Assembly: GCF_036195045.1 (NCBI RefSeq)
Contig: NZ_CP108100.1
Location: 7,564,001 to 7,628,000 of the forward strand
Reading direction: 5' to 3'
Length of the DNA stretch: 64,000 nt
Source of the DNA: Streptomyces sp. NBC_00236
GTDB lineage: Bacteria > Actinomycetota > Actinomycetes > Streptomycetales > Streptomycetaceae
The notes beneath the pieces were generated by a model. The model was given only the letters and a program-made list of their open reading frames with translations. It was not told the DNA's origin and did not search any database. A program made the translations under genes and the position numbers. Of the stretch, positions 50,910 to 60,833 are shown piece after piece; position 1 is the stretch's first letter; each line of letters begins with the position of its first letter.

Positions 50910-52109
50910 ATGGACAATCTCAGCAGGCGAGGGGTTCTCTCCCTCGGCGTCGCACTCGGCCTCGTGGGCGTCACGAGCCCCGTCCAGGCATGGGCGTCGA
51001 TGGGCTCGGACGCCGGGGCCGCCGCGGGGACCGGCCCGGAGTGGATCTGGGACGAGGCAGCGGACCCTCTGATGGTTTCGATGCTCGAGAACGGTCATGT
51101 ACCCGCGATCAACACCGCGTGGGGGTCGTGGGTGAACAACAACGACCCGCTGCCCGCCGGCATGCCGGCCGACTTCACCGCGTACCTGCGGCAGGTCAAC
51201 AAGCTGCCCTCCTGGGCCGACCCCGCCAAGCTGACCCGCGCCGCCGACTTCAATCGTCGCAGGGACCTCTACCTCTTCATGCTGTACGGCCTCGGCAGCG
51301 GAATCATGAGCACCGTGATCCCGCGTGAGGCCAAGAGCGTCTACTGGGCCGCGGGCGGCTCCGACATGCAGGACCGCGCGGCCAAGACGTTCACGTTCGG
51401 CTACGACCTGTCCCAGCTGAAGGCGTTCGAGCCGGAGGGGCAGTTCATCGTCACGGCCAACAAGACGCGCGTGGTGCACGCCGCGGTGCGTCACCTGCTG
51501 CCGCAGTCACCGCACTGGAAGGCGGTCGCCGACGAGACCATCCCGATCAGCGCCGCCGACATCCTGGTCACCTTCCACAGCCTCGGCACCTACGTACACA
51601 GGAAACTGCTCGACTGGAAGATCAAGTACCCGGTCGCGGACCAGGAGGCGTTCCTGCACTCGTGGCAGGTCGCCGTCCATCTGCTCGGTGTGCCGGACCA
51701 GTACATTCCGCAGACCTGGGCGGCCGCGGAAGCGCAGTCGGCGAAGGTGCTCACGCCGATCCTCACCCCGACGACCGAGGGCATCGCGCTGGCCGAGGAA
51801 CTGCTCGGCCTGACCGCGCAGATCGACCTCGGCGTCACGCGCGGGTTCCTGAACGAGTTCGTACGCTACGTCCTCAGCGACCAGGTCGGGGACTGGCTGG
51901 GCCTGAAGCGCGACTATGTGGCGGCGGGCCTGGTCCGCACCGCATGGCCGGCGTACATCCTGTTCCGTGAGGGGCTGTCGCCCGTCATGCCCGGGACCTT
52001 CTACGCGATCGACCAGATGGTGCGCGCCCTGGGCATGCTGTTCCTCAACAAGGGCGACTCCGGAACCACTACCCCCATCACGATCCCCACCGGGAACAGG
52101 AAGGACTGA
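50910..52109 (+). CDS. lcp: Second latex-clearing protein (Lcp paralogue)
   Basis: 399 residues from ATG 50910; the Shine-Dalgarno is GGAAGCAGG. Tat signal SRRGVLSLGVALGLVGV ending AWA. All Lcp heme-site residues are present, shifted by 8 relative to the K30 protein: Glu140 (IPREAKSVYW), Arg156, Lys159, Thr160 (DRAAKTFTFG), Arg187, His190, Arg194, His195 (KTRVVHAAVRHLLPQS). It differs from the first copy over most other positions, so the two are not a recent duplication. A second enzyme could differ in product length or substrate preference. It has its own promoter. Confidence 0.92.
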   Translation: MDNLSRRGVLSLGVALGLVGVTSPVQAWASMGSDAGAAAGTGPEWIWDEAADPLMVSMLENGHVPAINTAWGSWVNNNDPLPAGMPADFTAYLRQVNKLPSWADPAKLTRAADFNRRRDLYLFMLYGLGSGIMSTVIPREAKSVYWAAGGSDMQDRAAKTFTFGYDLSQLKAFEPEGQFIVTANKTRVVHAAVRHLLPQSPHWKAVADETIPISAADILVTFHSLGTYVHRKLLDWKIKYPVADQEAFLHSWQVAVHLLGVPDQYIPQTWAAAEAQSAKVLTPILTPTTEGIALAEELLGLTAQIDLGVTRGFLNEFVRYVLSDQVGDWLGLKRDYVAAGLVRTAWPAYILFREGLSPVMPGTFYAIDQMVRALGMLFLNKGDSGTTTPITIPTGNRKD

Positions 52110-52128
52110 GCCGCCGATCCGATCCCCT

Positions 52129-52169
52129 GGTGCCCGCCCCGCGACGGATTGCGTCAAGGTGCGGGCACC
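52129..52169. terminator. Hairpin between lcp2 and the tandem TetR gene
   Basis: 9-bp perfect stem GGTGCCCGC/GCGGGCACC (52129-52137 with 52161-52169) around a 23-nt loop in the convergent gap. The large loop makes it only moderately convincing. Confidence 0.4.
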
Positions 52170-52213
52170 GAGGTGCCGTGCGCCTTGGCCGCGTGCGCGG
52201 TCGCGATGCCCGT

Positions 52214-53410
52214 TCAGAGCCCCAGGGCCCCCACGACCAGTGCGGTCACGGCCTCACGGTTGCCGGCGCTGTCCTGCCACCGCAGTCCGCGTCCCGCCTC
52301 GACCACCACGCCGAACCCCGCATGCACCAGCACCCGGGCCTGGCGTGGATCCAACTCCGGGCAGGCCAATCGCAGTTGCTGCTCCCAGACGGCGATGTGT
52401 TCGCGCTGTGCGAGCACCAGGGGCCGTCGCAGGCCGGCCGGCAAGCCGGCGACCTCGGCCTCGGCGACGCTGTTGAGCTCGGTGTACTCAAAGCTGTAGG
52501 CCACGTACGTCGCCGCCAGCGCGACGATGGCGGCGGAGGGGTCGCGCACCTCGCGCAGACTCTGTTCCACACCCTGGGCCAGAAGTCCCGCTGCCTGGAG
52601 GCATGCCGCCGCCAGGATGTCGATCTTGCCGGGGTAGTGGCGGTAGAGCGCGGACGGGGTCAGTCCCACCGCCTCCGCGATCTGTCCGTTCGTGACGCTG
52701 GCGAATCCGTCCCGGGCGAACAAGGGGATGGATGCCGCGAGGATCTCCGCGCGCCGTGTGCGCGGCACCGGCTGGGCGGGCAGTTCGACGGGGTGCGTAC
52801 CCGGCCGGCCCGCCGCGGGATCGCTCGCCACCACGCGCAGCGCGGACGCCAGCAGCAGTTCCTCGGCCCGGCGTTGGGCGATGGAGGTGTGATGCATGGT
52901 GATGGACGCGATCGCACCGAGGGCCGCGACGGCGCGCAGGCGCTCGTCCGGCAGCGGGTGCTCGCGCTGCACCGCCTCGTCGACGCGCTCGACGAGGTGA
53001 CCGAACTTCGCCGCGAGGCGCCGGCGGTCCTCGTGACTGAGGTAGCGGGCCTCCCACCGGTACACGCCGCCCGACGCGCGGTGCGCGACGGTGATCCGGG
53101 TGATCGCGGTGAGCACCTCCGTCAGGGCCGCATCGGACGGCACCTCGTCCAGCGCGGCGACCAGTCCGTCCACCATGACGTCGGCGCACTCGGCGAACAG
53201 TGCGTACTTGTTCGGGAAGTGCCGGTACAGGGCGGCGGCGGTGATGCCCACGCCTGCGGCGACCTCCTCCATGGATGTCGTGTGGTAGCCGCGCTCGCTG
53301 AACACCCGCCCGGCCGCCTCGATGATGAGTTGCCTGCGGTTGCGGGGCCGGGTGGCCGCGGTCCGGTCGGCGGGCGCGGCCGAACGGGGGGATCGGGAGG
53401 CGGAAGCCAT
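52214..53410 (-). CDS. Tandem-domain TetR regulator (two HTH units)
   Basis: 398 residues from ATG 53410, roughly twice the TetR norm, because two complete units are fused. First HTH: RQLIIEAAGRVFSERGYHTT, MEEVAAGVGITAAALYRHFP. Second HTH begins near residue 218: RRAEILAASIPLFARDGFAS, NGQIAEAVGLTPSALYRHYP. Each has its own ligand domain. No Shine-Dalgarno precedes the ATG, so it may be leaderless. Beside lcp2 and the alcohol dehydrogenase, it is a candidate regulator of rubber degradation; TetR proteins control lcp in Gordonia. Confidence 0.9.
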   Translation of the reverse strand: MASASRSPRSAAPADRTAATRPRNRRQLIIEAAGRVFSERGYHTTSMEEVAAGVGITAAALYRHFPNKYALFAECADVMVDGLVAALDEVPSDAALTEVLTAITRITVAHRASGGVYRWEARYLSHEDRRRLAAKFGHLVERVDEAVQREHPLPDERLRAVAALGAIASITMHHTSIAQRRAEELLLASALRVVASDPAAGRPGTHPVELPAQPVPRTRRAEILAASIPLFARDGFASVTNGQIAEAVGLTPSALYRHYPGKIDILAAACLQAAGLLAQGVEQSLREVRDPSAAIVALAATYVAYSFEYTELNSVAEAEVAGLPAGLRRPLVLAQREHIAVWEQQLRLACPELDPRQARVLVHAGFGVVVEAGRGLRWQDSAGNREAVTALVVGALGL

Positions 53411-53544
53411 GCGGATCAGTCAATCACACGCCCCCAGAAGGCCGGGCTGCCTCGACCCGGACCGGACGCGATGTGACTCCGGCATCACTTGGTGGTGCTG
53501 CGAAGCAGCCGCCGTGCGCCGCTGCCCTGCCGCCGCGCGGCCGG

Positions 53545-54633
53545 TCAGAAGGTGAGGACCGGCTTCACCGCACTGCCGTCCCGCATGGCGGCCACGGCCG
53601 CTCCGATGTCCTCGAACGGGAACGTGGTGACCAGCCGGTCGATCGGGAAGAGGCCGCGCCTGTGGAGGCCGGCCAGCTCGGGGATGAAGCGGCCGGGATC
53701 GGAGTCGCCCTCGATCACTCCGTGGACCCGGACGCCCTTGGCGAGCAGGCCCATCACGTCGAACGTCACCTCACCGCCCATGCCGAGGAGGGCGAGTTCG
53801 CCGCGCGGGCGCAGGGCGCCGACGGCCCGGCGGACCATCTCCGGGCGGCCGGTGGTCTCGACGACGTGGTGCGCACCGCCCCCGGTGAGGTCGCGGAGCG
53901 CCGCCGCCAGCCCGTCCCCGGGGGCCAGGGCCGCCGCGGCGCCGAGTTCGACGGCCAGGGCGCGGCGGGAGGCGACCGGGTCGACGGCCACCACCGGGCC
54001 GCAGCCCACGGCCACCGCGGCCATCAGAGCGCTCAGACCGACCCCGCCCGCACCCACGACGACCAGCGAGGAACCCGGTTCGGGGCGCAGCCGGTTGAGT
54101 ACGGTGCCCGCGCCCGTCTGCCCGCCGCAGCCCAGCGGTGCCGCGACTGCGGCCGGCAGGTCGGACGGCACCTTGACCACGCCGCGTTCGTTCACGACGG
54201 CGTGCGTGGCGAAGCTGGACTGGCCGAAGAAGCCGGCGCGCAGTGGTGTGCCGTCGAGCGAGAGCGGAGTGGTGCCGTCGTCGCGGCCGCCGGAGAAGTT
54301 CAGGGCCTGCGCCGCGTGGCAGTACGCCGGGTGGCCCGCGGTGCACTGCTCGCAGGCGCCGCAACTGGCGAAGGTGAGGCAGACATGGTCCCCGGGCGCG
54401 ACGCCGGTGACCTCCGCACCCACCGCCTCGACCCGGCCGGCGCCCTCGTGGCCGAAGACCATCGGGGTGAGGTGGCGGGGCCAGGAGTCCCGCATCCCCA
54501 GATCGGTGTGGCAGACGCCCACCGCGGCCATCCTCACCAGCACCTCGCGCGGCCGAGGCTCCTCCAGGTCCGCGTCACGGACCGTGAACGGCGCCCCCGG
54601 CGCCTCGGTGACCGCGGCGCGGACGCGCCTCAC
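53545..54633 (-). CDS. Zinc-dependent alcohol dehydrogenase
   Basis: 362 residues from GTG 54633, overlapping the previous stop (GTGA) with GAGGAC as Shine-Dalgarno. Catalytic zinc Cys in AVGVCHTDLGMRD, GHEGAGRVEAVG, structural-zinc cysteines in LTFASCGACEQCTAGHPAYC, and the NAD loop VVVGAGGVGLSALMAA. Resembles class III/aryl-alcohol medium-chain dehydrogenases. In this locus it may interconvert alcohols and aldehydes of isoprenoid oligomers. Co-transcribed with the DUF4334 protein. Confidence 0.9.
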   Translation of the reverse strand: MRRVRAAVTEAPGAPFTVRDADLEEPRPREVLVRMAAVGVCHTDLGMRDSWPRHLTPMVFGHEGAGRVEAVGAEVTGVAPGDHVCLTFASCGACEQCTAGHPAYCHAAQALNFSGGRDDGTTPLSLDGTPLRAGFFGQSSFATHAVVNERGVVKVPSDLPAAVAAPLGCGGQTGAGTVLNRLRPEPGSSLVVVGAGGVGLSALMAAVAVGCGPVVAVDPVASRRALAVELGAAAALAPGDGLAAALRDLTGGGAHHVVETTGRPEMVRRAVGALRPRGELALLGMGGEVTFDVMGLLAKGVRVHGVIEGDSDPGRFIPELAGLHRRGLFPIDRLVTTFPFEDIGAAVAAMRDGSAVKPVLTF

Positions 54634-55139
54634 GCGTCCTCTTCGGTACGGGCGCTCCCTTGCGGGGCCTCGGGGGCGAGCTCGAGGAAGAAGTAGTAGA
54701 AGGGGCCCTCGGCGGGGACCCCCTTGGCGTTCATGATCCCCATCAGCGTCGTGTCGTCCACCTGCTTGAAGTGGTCGAAGACCGGCCGGCCGTCGTACAC
54801 CATGGTGGCCGTCTGCTCGCCGCGGAACTCGACGGTCCACAGGCTGGCCTCGCCCTGGCCGAGCTCGCGGTTGGAGTACAGCTCACCCGCCTCGTTCCGG
54901 CACATCAGCGGTTTGGCGTCGTGCACGGAGGTGAACGTCTTGCCGTACCAGCCGGCCTCGTCCAGCATGCCGTCGAGGGGGTGACCGGTGCGGAACTCGC
55001 CGCCCTTCCACTCGCCGAGTATCTCCTCGGGACGGACGGTGGCCAACGCCGCCCAGATCTCGTCGAGTTCGGCGGGGTCGACCGGGCCGTCCTGCTTCCG
55101 GAGCTCCTGGAACCGGGCGCCGGCCTCGTGCTCGTTCAT
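54630..55139 (-). CDS. DUF4334/GXWXG-domain protein
   Basis: 169 residues from ATG 55139 with AGAGGA upstream. The GXWXG module is seen in ILGEWKGGEFRTGHPLDG and the DUF4334 part in VYDGRPVFDHFKQVDDTTLM followed by GIMNAKG. These lipocalin-like small proteins have no defined role; they often accompany dehydrogenases of hydrophobic substrates, so ligand carriage is a guess. Coupled to the alcohol dehydrogenase. A 15-bp direct repeat lies just upstream (55160-55174, 55184-55198). Confidence 0.8.
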   Translation of the reverse strand: MNEHEAGARFQELRKQDGPVDPAELDEIWAALATVRPEEILGEWKGGEFRTGHPLDGMLDEAGWYGKTFTSVHDAKPLMCRNEAGELYSNRELGQGEASLWTVEFRGEQTATMVYDGRPVFDHFKQVDDTTLMGIMNAKGVPAEGPFYYFFLELAPEAPQGSARTEEDA

Positions 55140-55159
55140 GAGGGTGTCCTCTCGTCGGA

Positions 55160-55198
55160 GTGTTGAACCACGGATCGTCGGGGGTGCTGGACCACGGA
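55160..55198. repeat. 15-bp direct repeat upstream of the DUF4334 gene
   Basis: GTGTTGAACCACGGA (55160-55174) and GTGCTGGACCACGGA (55184-55198) match at 13 of 15 positions with 24-bp spacing, in the 5' region of the DUF4334-dehydrogenase operon. Possible activator half-sites. Confidence 0.45.
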
Positions 55199-55206
55199 GT
55201 GAATCG

Positions 55207-55962
55207 TCAGGAAGTGTGCGAGGCGGAACCCCGGGAGGCGGAGCTCTGCGCGAATGAGGAACGCTGTGAGAACGGGAACGTGAGGTCGCCGTTGACCGCT
55301 CCGGGGTGGCCCACGGTGCCGAGGCTCAGCAGTACATGGCGTTCGGCGACTTCCTCCGCGGTGAGCGGGCCGTCCGCGCGGAACCAGTTGGCGACCCCCT
55401 GGCACATGACGAGCACCGAACGCGTCGCGTCGGCCGGGATCGGTGTGGTGAACACGCCCCGGGCGCGGCCCGCCTCGACCGTGTCGAGCAGCATGTGTTC
55501 GAGGTAGTCGCGCAGGGCGACGTAGCGGGCCCTGTTCTGAGGTTCCAGGCTGCGGATCTCGGTGTCCAGGAAGGCCAGTTGCTGTCGGTGCGCCATGTAG
55601 AGAACGATTGATTCGACCATGCCGCAGAGCCGCGCCAGCGGATCCTCCCCGGCCTCCCCGGCCGCGGCCCGGCACCGGTCCAGGACGTCCTTGATGGACG
55701 TCTCCAGCAGCGTGGCCAGCAGCGCCTGCTTGTTCTCGTAGTGGTAGTACAACGCGGGAACGGTGACGCCGACCCGCCCGGCGATGTCGCGGACCGAAGT
55801 GCCGTGGTAACCGTGCTCGTTGAAGGCCTCCATGGCGTGCGTCAGGATCGGGTGCAGGTCGAGTGGCTCGTAGGAGCGCCAGTGCTCCGCCGGAGGCGTG
55901 GTGTTCTGGCCGGGTTCGGTGCTCAACGGGCTCTCCTCGGGACGGGCGGCGATCGGCGACAT
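55207..55962 (-). CDS. TetR-family regulator of the beta-oxidation operon
   Basis: 251 residues from ATG 55962. A TTG at 55926 has a much better Shine-Dalgarno (GAGGAG) and may be the real start, giving 239 residues. HTH: LTHAMEAFNEHGYHGT, VRDIAGRVGVTVPALYYHYE, KQALLATLL. The C-terminal domain (VESIVLYMAHRQQLAFLDTE) resembles acyl-CoA-responsive TetR proteins such as KstR-like regulators. It is divergent from the racemase operon; two copies of CTTAGCGAnCGnTCAG lie in between. Confidence 0.9.
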   Translation of the reverse strand: MSPIAARPEESPLSTEPGQNTTPPAEHWRSYEPLDLHPILTHAMEAFNEHGYHGTSVRDIAGRVGVTVPALYYHYENKQALLATLLETSIKDVLDRCRAAAGEAGEDPLARLCGMVESIVLYMAHRQQLAFLDTEIRSLEPQNRARYVALRDYLEHMLLDTVEAGRARGVFTTPIPADATRSVLVMCQGVANWFRADGPLTAEEVAERHVLLSLGTVGHPGAVNGDLTFPFSQRSSFAQSSASRGSASHTS

Positions 55963-56000
55963 CGTACGGCCGTGAGTCCGAAGCCTGCTCCATTCTTCTG

Positions 56001-56020
56001 CTTAGCGATCGATCAGGAGG
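56001..56020. promoter_or_regulatory. TetR operator candidate, site 1
   Basis: CTTAGCGATCGATCAGGAGG agrees with site 2 (56122-56141) at 16 of 20 positions. It lies about 40 nt upstream of the TetR gene start, where binding would allow autoregulation. Confidence 0.55.
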
Positions 56021-56092
56021 GCCGGGTGATCCATACCCGGTCCGATCTCGCTTCCCAGTATGGGACCACAAAAACTCTTGTCGTGCGAGGAG

Positions 56093-56141
56093 TTGACCCG
56101 GCACCGTTGCACTTCTACGTTCTTAGCGAACGCTCAGTAAG
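56093..56141 (+). promoter_or_regulatory. Promoter of the racemase/beta-oxidation operon with operator site 2
   Basis: -35 TTGACC (56093-56098), 17-bp spacer, -10 TACGTT (56116-56121). Immediately downstream lies CTTAGCGAACGCTCAGTAAG (56122-56141), covering the predicted start point. The element has inverted CTTA/TAAG ends and matches site 1. Confidence 0.65.
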
Positions 56142-56185
56142 GCCCGGTCAATCGGCGATCGCGCCGAGAACCGAGAGAGGAACCC

Positions 56186-57340
56186 ATGAGCCATCACTCC
56201 ACCGGCCCTCCCGGCCGCGCCGTGGCGGGACCCCTGGACGGCGTGCGCGTGGTCGAACTGGCGGGGATCGGCCCCGGCCCGTTCGCCGCGATGCTGCTCG
56301 CCGACCTGGGTGCGGACGTGGTGCGCGTGGACCGCCCCGTCACCTCGCCCCTCGGCGGCGATCCTGCCCATGACGTGACCAACCGCAACAAGCGCTCCGT
56401 CCTGGTCGACCTCAAGTCGCCGGAGGGTCCGGGAACCGTACGAGCGCTGGCGGCGCGTGCCGAGATCCTCGTCGAGGGCTACCGGCCAGGCGTCGCGGAG
56501 CGGCTCGGTGTCGGCCCGGAGGAGTGCATGGCCGTCAACCCCGCGCTGGTGTACGGCAGGATGACCGGCTGGGGGCAGAGCGGGCCCCTCGCGCCGCTGG
56601 CCGGACACGACATCGGCTACATCGCCACCGCCGGTGCCCTGTCCATGATCGGCGCGCCGGACGGACCTCCCGCCCTTCCCGCCAATCTGCTCGGCGACTA
56701 CGCGGGCGGCTCCCTCTACCTGACCACCGGAGTACTCGCCGCACTGCTCACCGCCCGCGTCACCGGCCGCGGCCAGGTGGTGGACGCCGCGATCGTGGAC
56801 GGCACCGCACACCTCACCACCATGTTCTGGGGCATGCTCGCCGAAGGCACCTGGCAGGACGCCCGCGGCCGCAACCTGCTCGACGGCGGCTGCCCCTACT
56901 ACGGCGTGTACGAGACGGCCGACGGCGGCTGGATGGCGGTCGGCGCGCTGGAGCCGCAGTTCTACGCGGTGTTCGTCTCCCTGCTGGGCCTGGACGGGGA
57001 CGAGCTGCCGGACCGCGCCGACCCGAGCAACTGGCCCGACCTCCGGGCCCGGTTCACCATCCGGTTCAAGAGCGCCACCCGCGAGGAGTGGACGGCCGTC
57101 TTCGAGGGCTCCGACGCCTGCGTCGCGCCCGTGCTCTCGCTGCACGAGGCGGCCGGTCACCGGCATCTGGCCGGCCGGGACACCTACACCGAGGCGTACG
57201 GCATCACCCAGCCCGCCCCCGCCCCCCGCTTCTCCGACACCCCCGGCACGCTCCGGCTGCCGCCCGCCGTCCCCGGCGCGCACACCCCCGATGTCGCGCG
57301 TGACTGGGACGTGCCCGAACTGCTGAAGGACCACTGCTGA
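56186..57340 (+). CDS. mcr: Alpha-methylacyl-CoA racemase (CaiB/BaiF family)
   Basis: 384 residues from ATG 56186 with GAGAGAGGA upstream. The AMACR/MCR active site is complete with the correct spacing: His141 (LAGHDIGYIATAG), Asp171 (LLGDYAGGS) and Glu256 (AVGALEPQFY), corresponding to His126, Asp156 and Glu241 of the mycobacterial enzyme. It inverts the 2-methyl centre of branched acyl-CoAs so that beta-oxidation can proceed, a step known to be needed for polyisoprene use in other actinobacteria. First gene of the operon; overlaps the next start by 1 nt. Confidence 0.92.
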   Translation: MSHHSTGPPGRAVAGPLDGVRVVELAGIGPGPFAAMLLADLGADVVRVDRPVTSPLGGDPAHDVTNRNKRSVLVDLKSPEGPGTVRALAARAEILVEGYRPGVAERLGVGPEECMAVNPALVYGRMTGWGQSGPLAPLAGHDIGYIATAGALSMIGAPDGPPALPANLLGDYAGGSLYLTTGVLAALLTARVTGRGQVVDAAIVDGTAHLTTMFWGMLAEGTWQDARGRNLLDGGCPYYGVYETADGGWMAVGALEPQFYAVFVSLLGLDGDELPDRADPSNWPDLRARFTIRFKSATREEWTAVFEGSDACVAPVLSLHEAAGHRHLAGRDTYTEAYGITQPAPAPRFSDTPGTLRLPPAVPGAHTPDVARDWDVPELLKDHC

Positions 57341-58365
57341 TGGAACTGTCCTCACCCCTGACGTACGCCGGGGATCCGCGCGCCACCGCGGACCGGGCGG
57401 CTGCCCTGGAGTCGGTGGGCCTCGACGCCGTGTGGGTGGCCGAGGCCTACGGCTTCGACTCGCCGACGATCATGGGATACCTCGCCGCGAGGACCGAGCG
57501 GATGCGGATCGGTTCGGCCATCCTCAACGTCTACTCACGCACCCCCGCGCTGATCGCCCAGACCGCGGCCGGACTGGACGCCCTCAGCGGCGGCCGCGCC
57601 ATCCTCGGCCTCGGTGCCTCCGGGCCCCAGGTCGTCGAAGGCTGGCACGGCCGCCGATACGACCGCCCACTGGGCCGCACCCGTGAGGTGATCGAACTCT
57701 CCCGGCGGATCTGGCGGCGCGAGGTGATCGAGCACCACGGCATCACGGACATGCCGCTGCCGCCCGAGAAGGGCGGCACCCTCGGCAAGCCGCTGAAGCT
57801 GCTGAACCACCCGGTCCGCGACTCCATCCCGGTCCACGTCGCGGCGCTGGGCCCGGCCAACGTCAGGATGGCCGCCGAGATCGCCGACGGCTGGCTGCCG
57901 TTCCTGTACGTCCCCGAGCACGCCTCCGAGGTCTGGGGCGGGCCCCTGGCCGAGGGCGCCGCCAAGCGTGACCCCGCGCTCGGCCCGCTCTCCGTCGTGG
58001 CGGGCGGCCTGCTGGCCATCGGCGACGACGCCGAGGCGGTCCGTGACCTGATGCGCCCCACCGTCGCCCTGTACGTCGGCGGCATGGGAGCGCCCGGCCG
58101 CAACTTCTACCACGACCTCGTCTGCTCCTACGGCTACGAGGCCGCCGCGGCCGCCGTCCAGGAGCACTACCTCGCGGGCCGCAAGAAGGAGGCGGAGGCC
58201 GCCGTACCGGCAGAGCTGCTGGAGCAGCTCTGCCTGGCCGGTCCCGAGGGCTATGTCCGCGACCGTGTCGAGGTGTTCCGCGAGGCGGGCGTGACCATGC
58301 TCAACGTCACTCCCGTCGGCCCCGACCCCGCCCGGCTGATCGAGCAAGTGAGGAACTGGCTGTGA
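57340..58365 (+). CDS. LLM-class F420-dependent oxidoreductase
   Basis: 341 residues from ATG 57340. Luciferase-like TIM barrel: AALESVGLDAVWVAEAYGFD, GSAILNVYSRTPALIAQTAA, LSGGRAILGLGASGPQVVEG, and IPVHVAALGPANVRMAAEIA. The length and RIGSAILNVYSRTP motif fit F420-dependent mycobacterial-type enzymes rather than FMN monooxygenases. In this operon it may reduce or dehydrogenate an isoprenoid acyl-CoA. Overlaps the acyl-CoA dehydrogenase start (GTGA). Confidence 0.9.
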   Translation: MELSSPLTYAGDPRATADRAAALESVGLDAVWVAEAYGFDSPTIMGYLAARTERMRIGSAILNVYSRTPALIAQTAAGLDALSGGRAILGLGASGPQVVEGWHGRRYDRPLGRTREVIELSRRIWRREVIEHHGITDMPLPPEKGGTLGKPLKLLNHPVRDSIPVHVAALGPANVRMAAEIADGWLPFLYVPEHASEVWGGPLAEGAAKRDPALGPLSVVAGGLLAIGDDAEAVRDLMRPTVALYVGGMGAPGRNFYHDLVCSYGYEAAAAAVQEHYLAGRKKEAEAAVPAELLEQLCLAGPEGYVRDRVEVFREAGVTMLNVTPVGPDPARLIEQVRNWL

Positions 58366-59510
58366 CACTGCAACGAGACCTCTACGGTCCCGACCACGAG
58401 GCCTTCCGTGAGACGGTGCGGACCTTCCTCGCCAAGGAGGTGGCCCCGCATCACGCACGCTGGGAGAAGGACGGTGTCGTCGACCGCGAGACCTGGCGCT
58501 CGGCGGGCCGGCAGGGACTGCTGGGTATGGCGGTGGGCGAGGAGTACGGCGGCGGCGGGACCGACGACTTCCGGTACAGCGCGGTCCTCATCGAGGAGTT
58601 CGCCCGCGCCGGCGCCTCCGGACTGGCCCTGAGCCTGCACAACGACATCGTCGGCCCCTACCTGACCCGGCTCGCCGACATGGAGCAGAAGCGCCGCTGG
58701 CTGCCCGGGTTCGTCTCCGGTGACCTCGTCACGGCCATTGCCATGACGGAACCCGGCGCCGGATCCGACCTGCAGGGCATCCGTGCCACCGCCGAGGACA
58801 AGGGCGACCACTACCTGCTCAACGGCACGAAGACCTTCATCTCCAACGGCATCCTCGCCGACCTCGTCGTCGTGGTCGCCCGGACGACCCCCGACGGCGG
58901 AAGCGGCGGGCTGAGCCTGCTCGTCGTCGAGCGCGGTGCGGAGGGCTTCGAGCGGGGCCGCAACCTCGACAAGATCGGCCAGAAGGCCCAGGACACCGCC
59001 GAGTTGTTCTTCGACGACGTGCGCGTCCCCAAGGAGAACCTGCTGGGGGAGGAGAACGAGGCCTTCGGTTACCTGATGGGAAACCTCGCGCAGGAGCGTC
59101 TGGCCATCGCGGTCGGCGCCGGGGCAGCAGCCGAGGAGATCCTGGACGTCACCAAGAGGTACGTGAAGGAGCGCGAAGCGTTCGGGCGACCGCTGGCCGC
59201 ACTCCAGCACATCCGGTTCGAGATCGCCGAGATGGCCACCGAGGCCGCGGTCACCCGCAGCTTCCTCGACCGCTGCGTCGCCGAGCACGGTGAGGGCCGG
59301 CTGGAGGCCGTGGACGCCGCGATGGCCAAGTGGTGGGCCACCGAACTGCAGAAGCGGATCGTCGACCGCTGTCTGCAACTCCACGGCGGCTACGGCTACA
59401 TGAGCGAGTTCAAAGTCGCCCGGGCGTTCCTGGACAGCCGCATCCAGACCATCTACGGCGGCACCACCGAAATCATGAAGGAGATCATCGGCCGCTCCCT
59501 GCTCCGTTGA
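58362..59510 (+). CDS. Acyl-CoA dehydrogenase
   Basis: 382 residues from GTG 58362. Family patterns: [39 protein letters not shown] and the closing [18 protein letters not shown]. The residue preceding GTT is Gly where medium-chain enzymes have the catalytic Glu, as in isovaleryl-CoA and long-chain dehydrogenases that place the base elsewhere. This suits branched or long substrates. It forms the alpha,beta double bond in the pathway, with FAD. Followed after 77 nt by the thiolase. Confidence 0.92.
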   Translation: MTLQRDLYGPDHEAFRETVRTFLAKEVAPHHARWEKDGVVDRETWRSAGRQGLLGMAVGEEYGGGGTDDFRYSAVLIEEFARAGASGLALSLHNDIVGPYLTRLADMEQKRRWLPGFVSGDLVTAIAMTEPGAGSDLQGIRATAEDKGDHYLLNGTKTFISNGILADLVVVVARTTPDGGSGGLSLLVVERGAEGFERGRNLDKIGQKAQDTAELFFDDVRVPKENLLGEENEAFGYLMGNLAQERLAIAVGAGAAAEEILDVTKRYVKEREAFGRPLAALQHIRFEIAEMATEAAVTRSFLDRCVAEHGEGRLEAVDAAMAKWWATELQKRIVDRCLQLHGGYGYMSEFKVARAFLDSRIQTIYGGTTEIMKEIIGRSLLR

Positions 59511-59587
59511 GCGCGGGCCGACTCCCCACGGCAACACCCGTGCTGCGTTCGCGGCTTCCTCCGGATCCGACATGGAAGGCACCCAAG

Positions 59588-60802
<1,215 letters not shown>

Positions 60803-60833
60803 GCGTCCCCCTTCCTACGGAGAAGACAGACAC

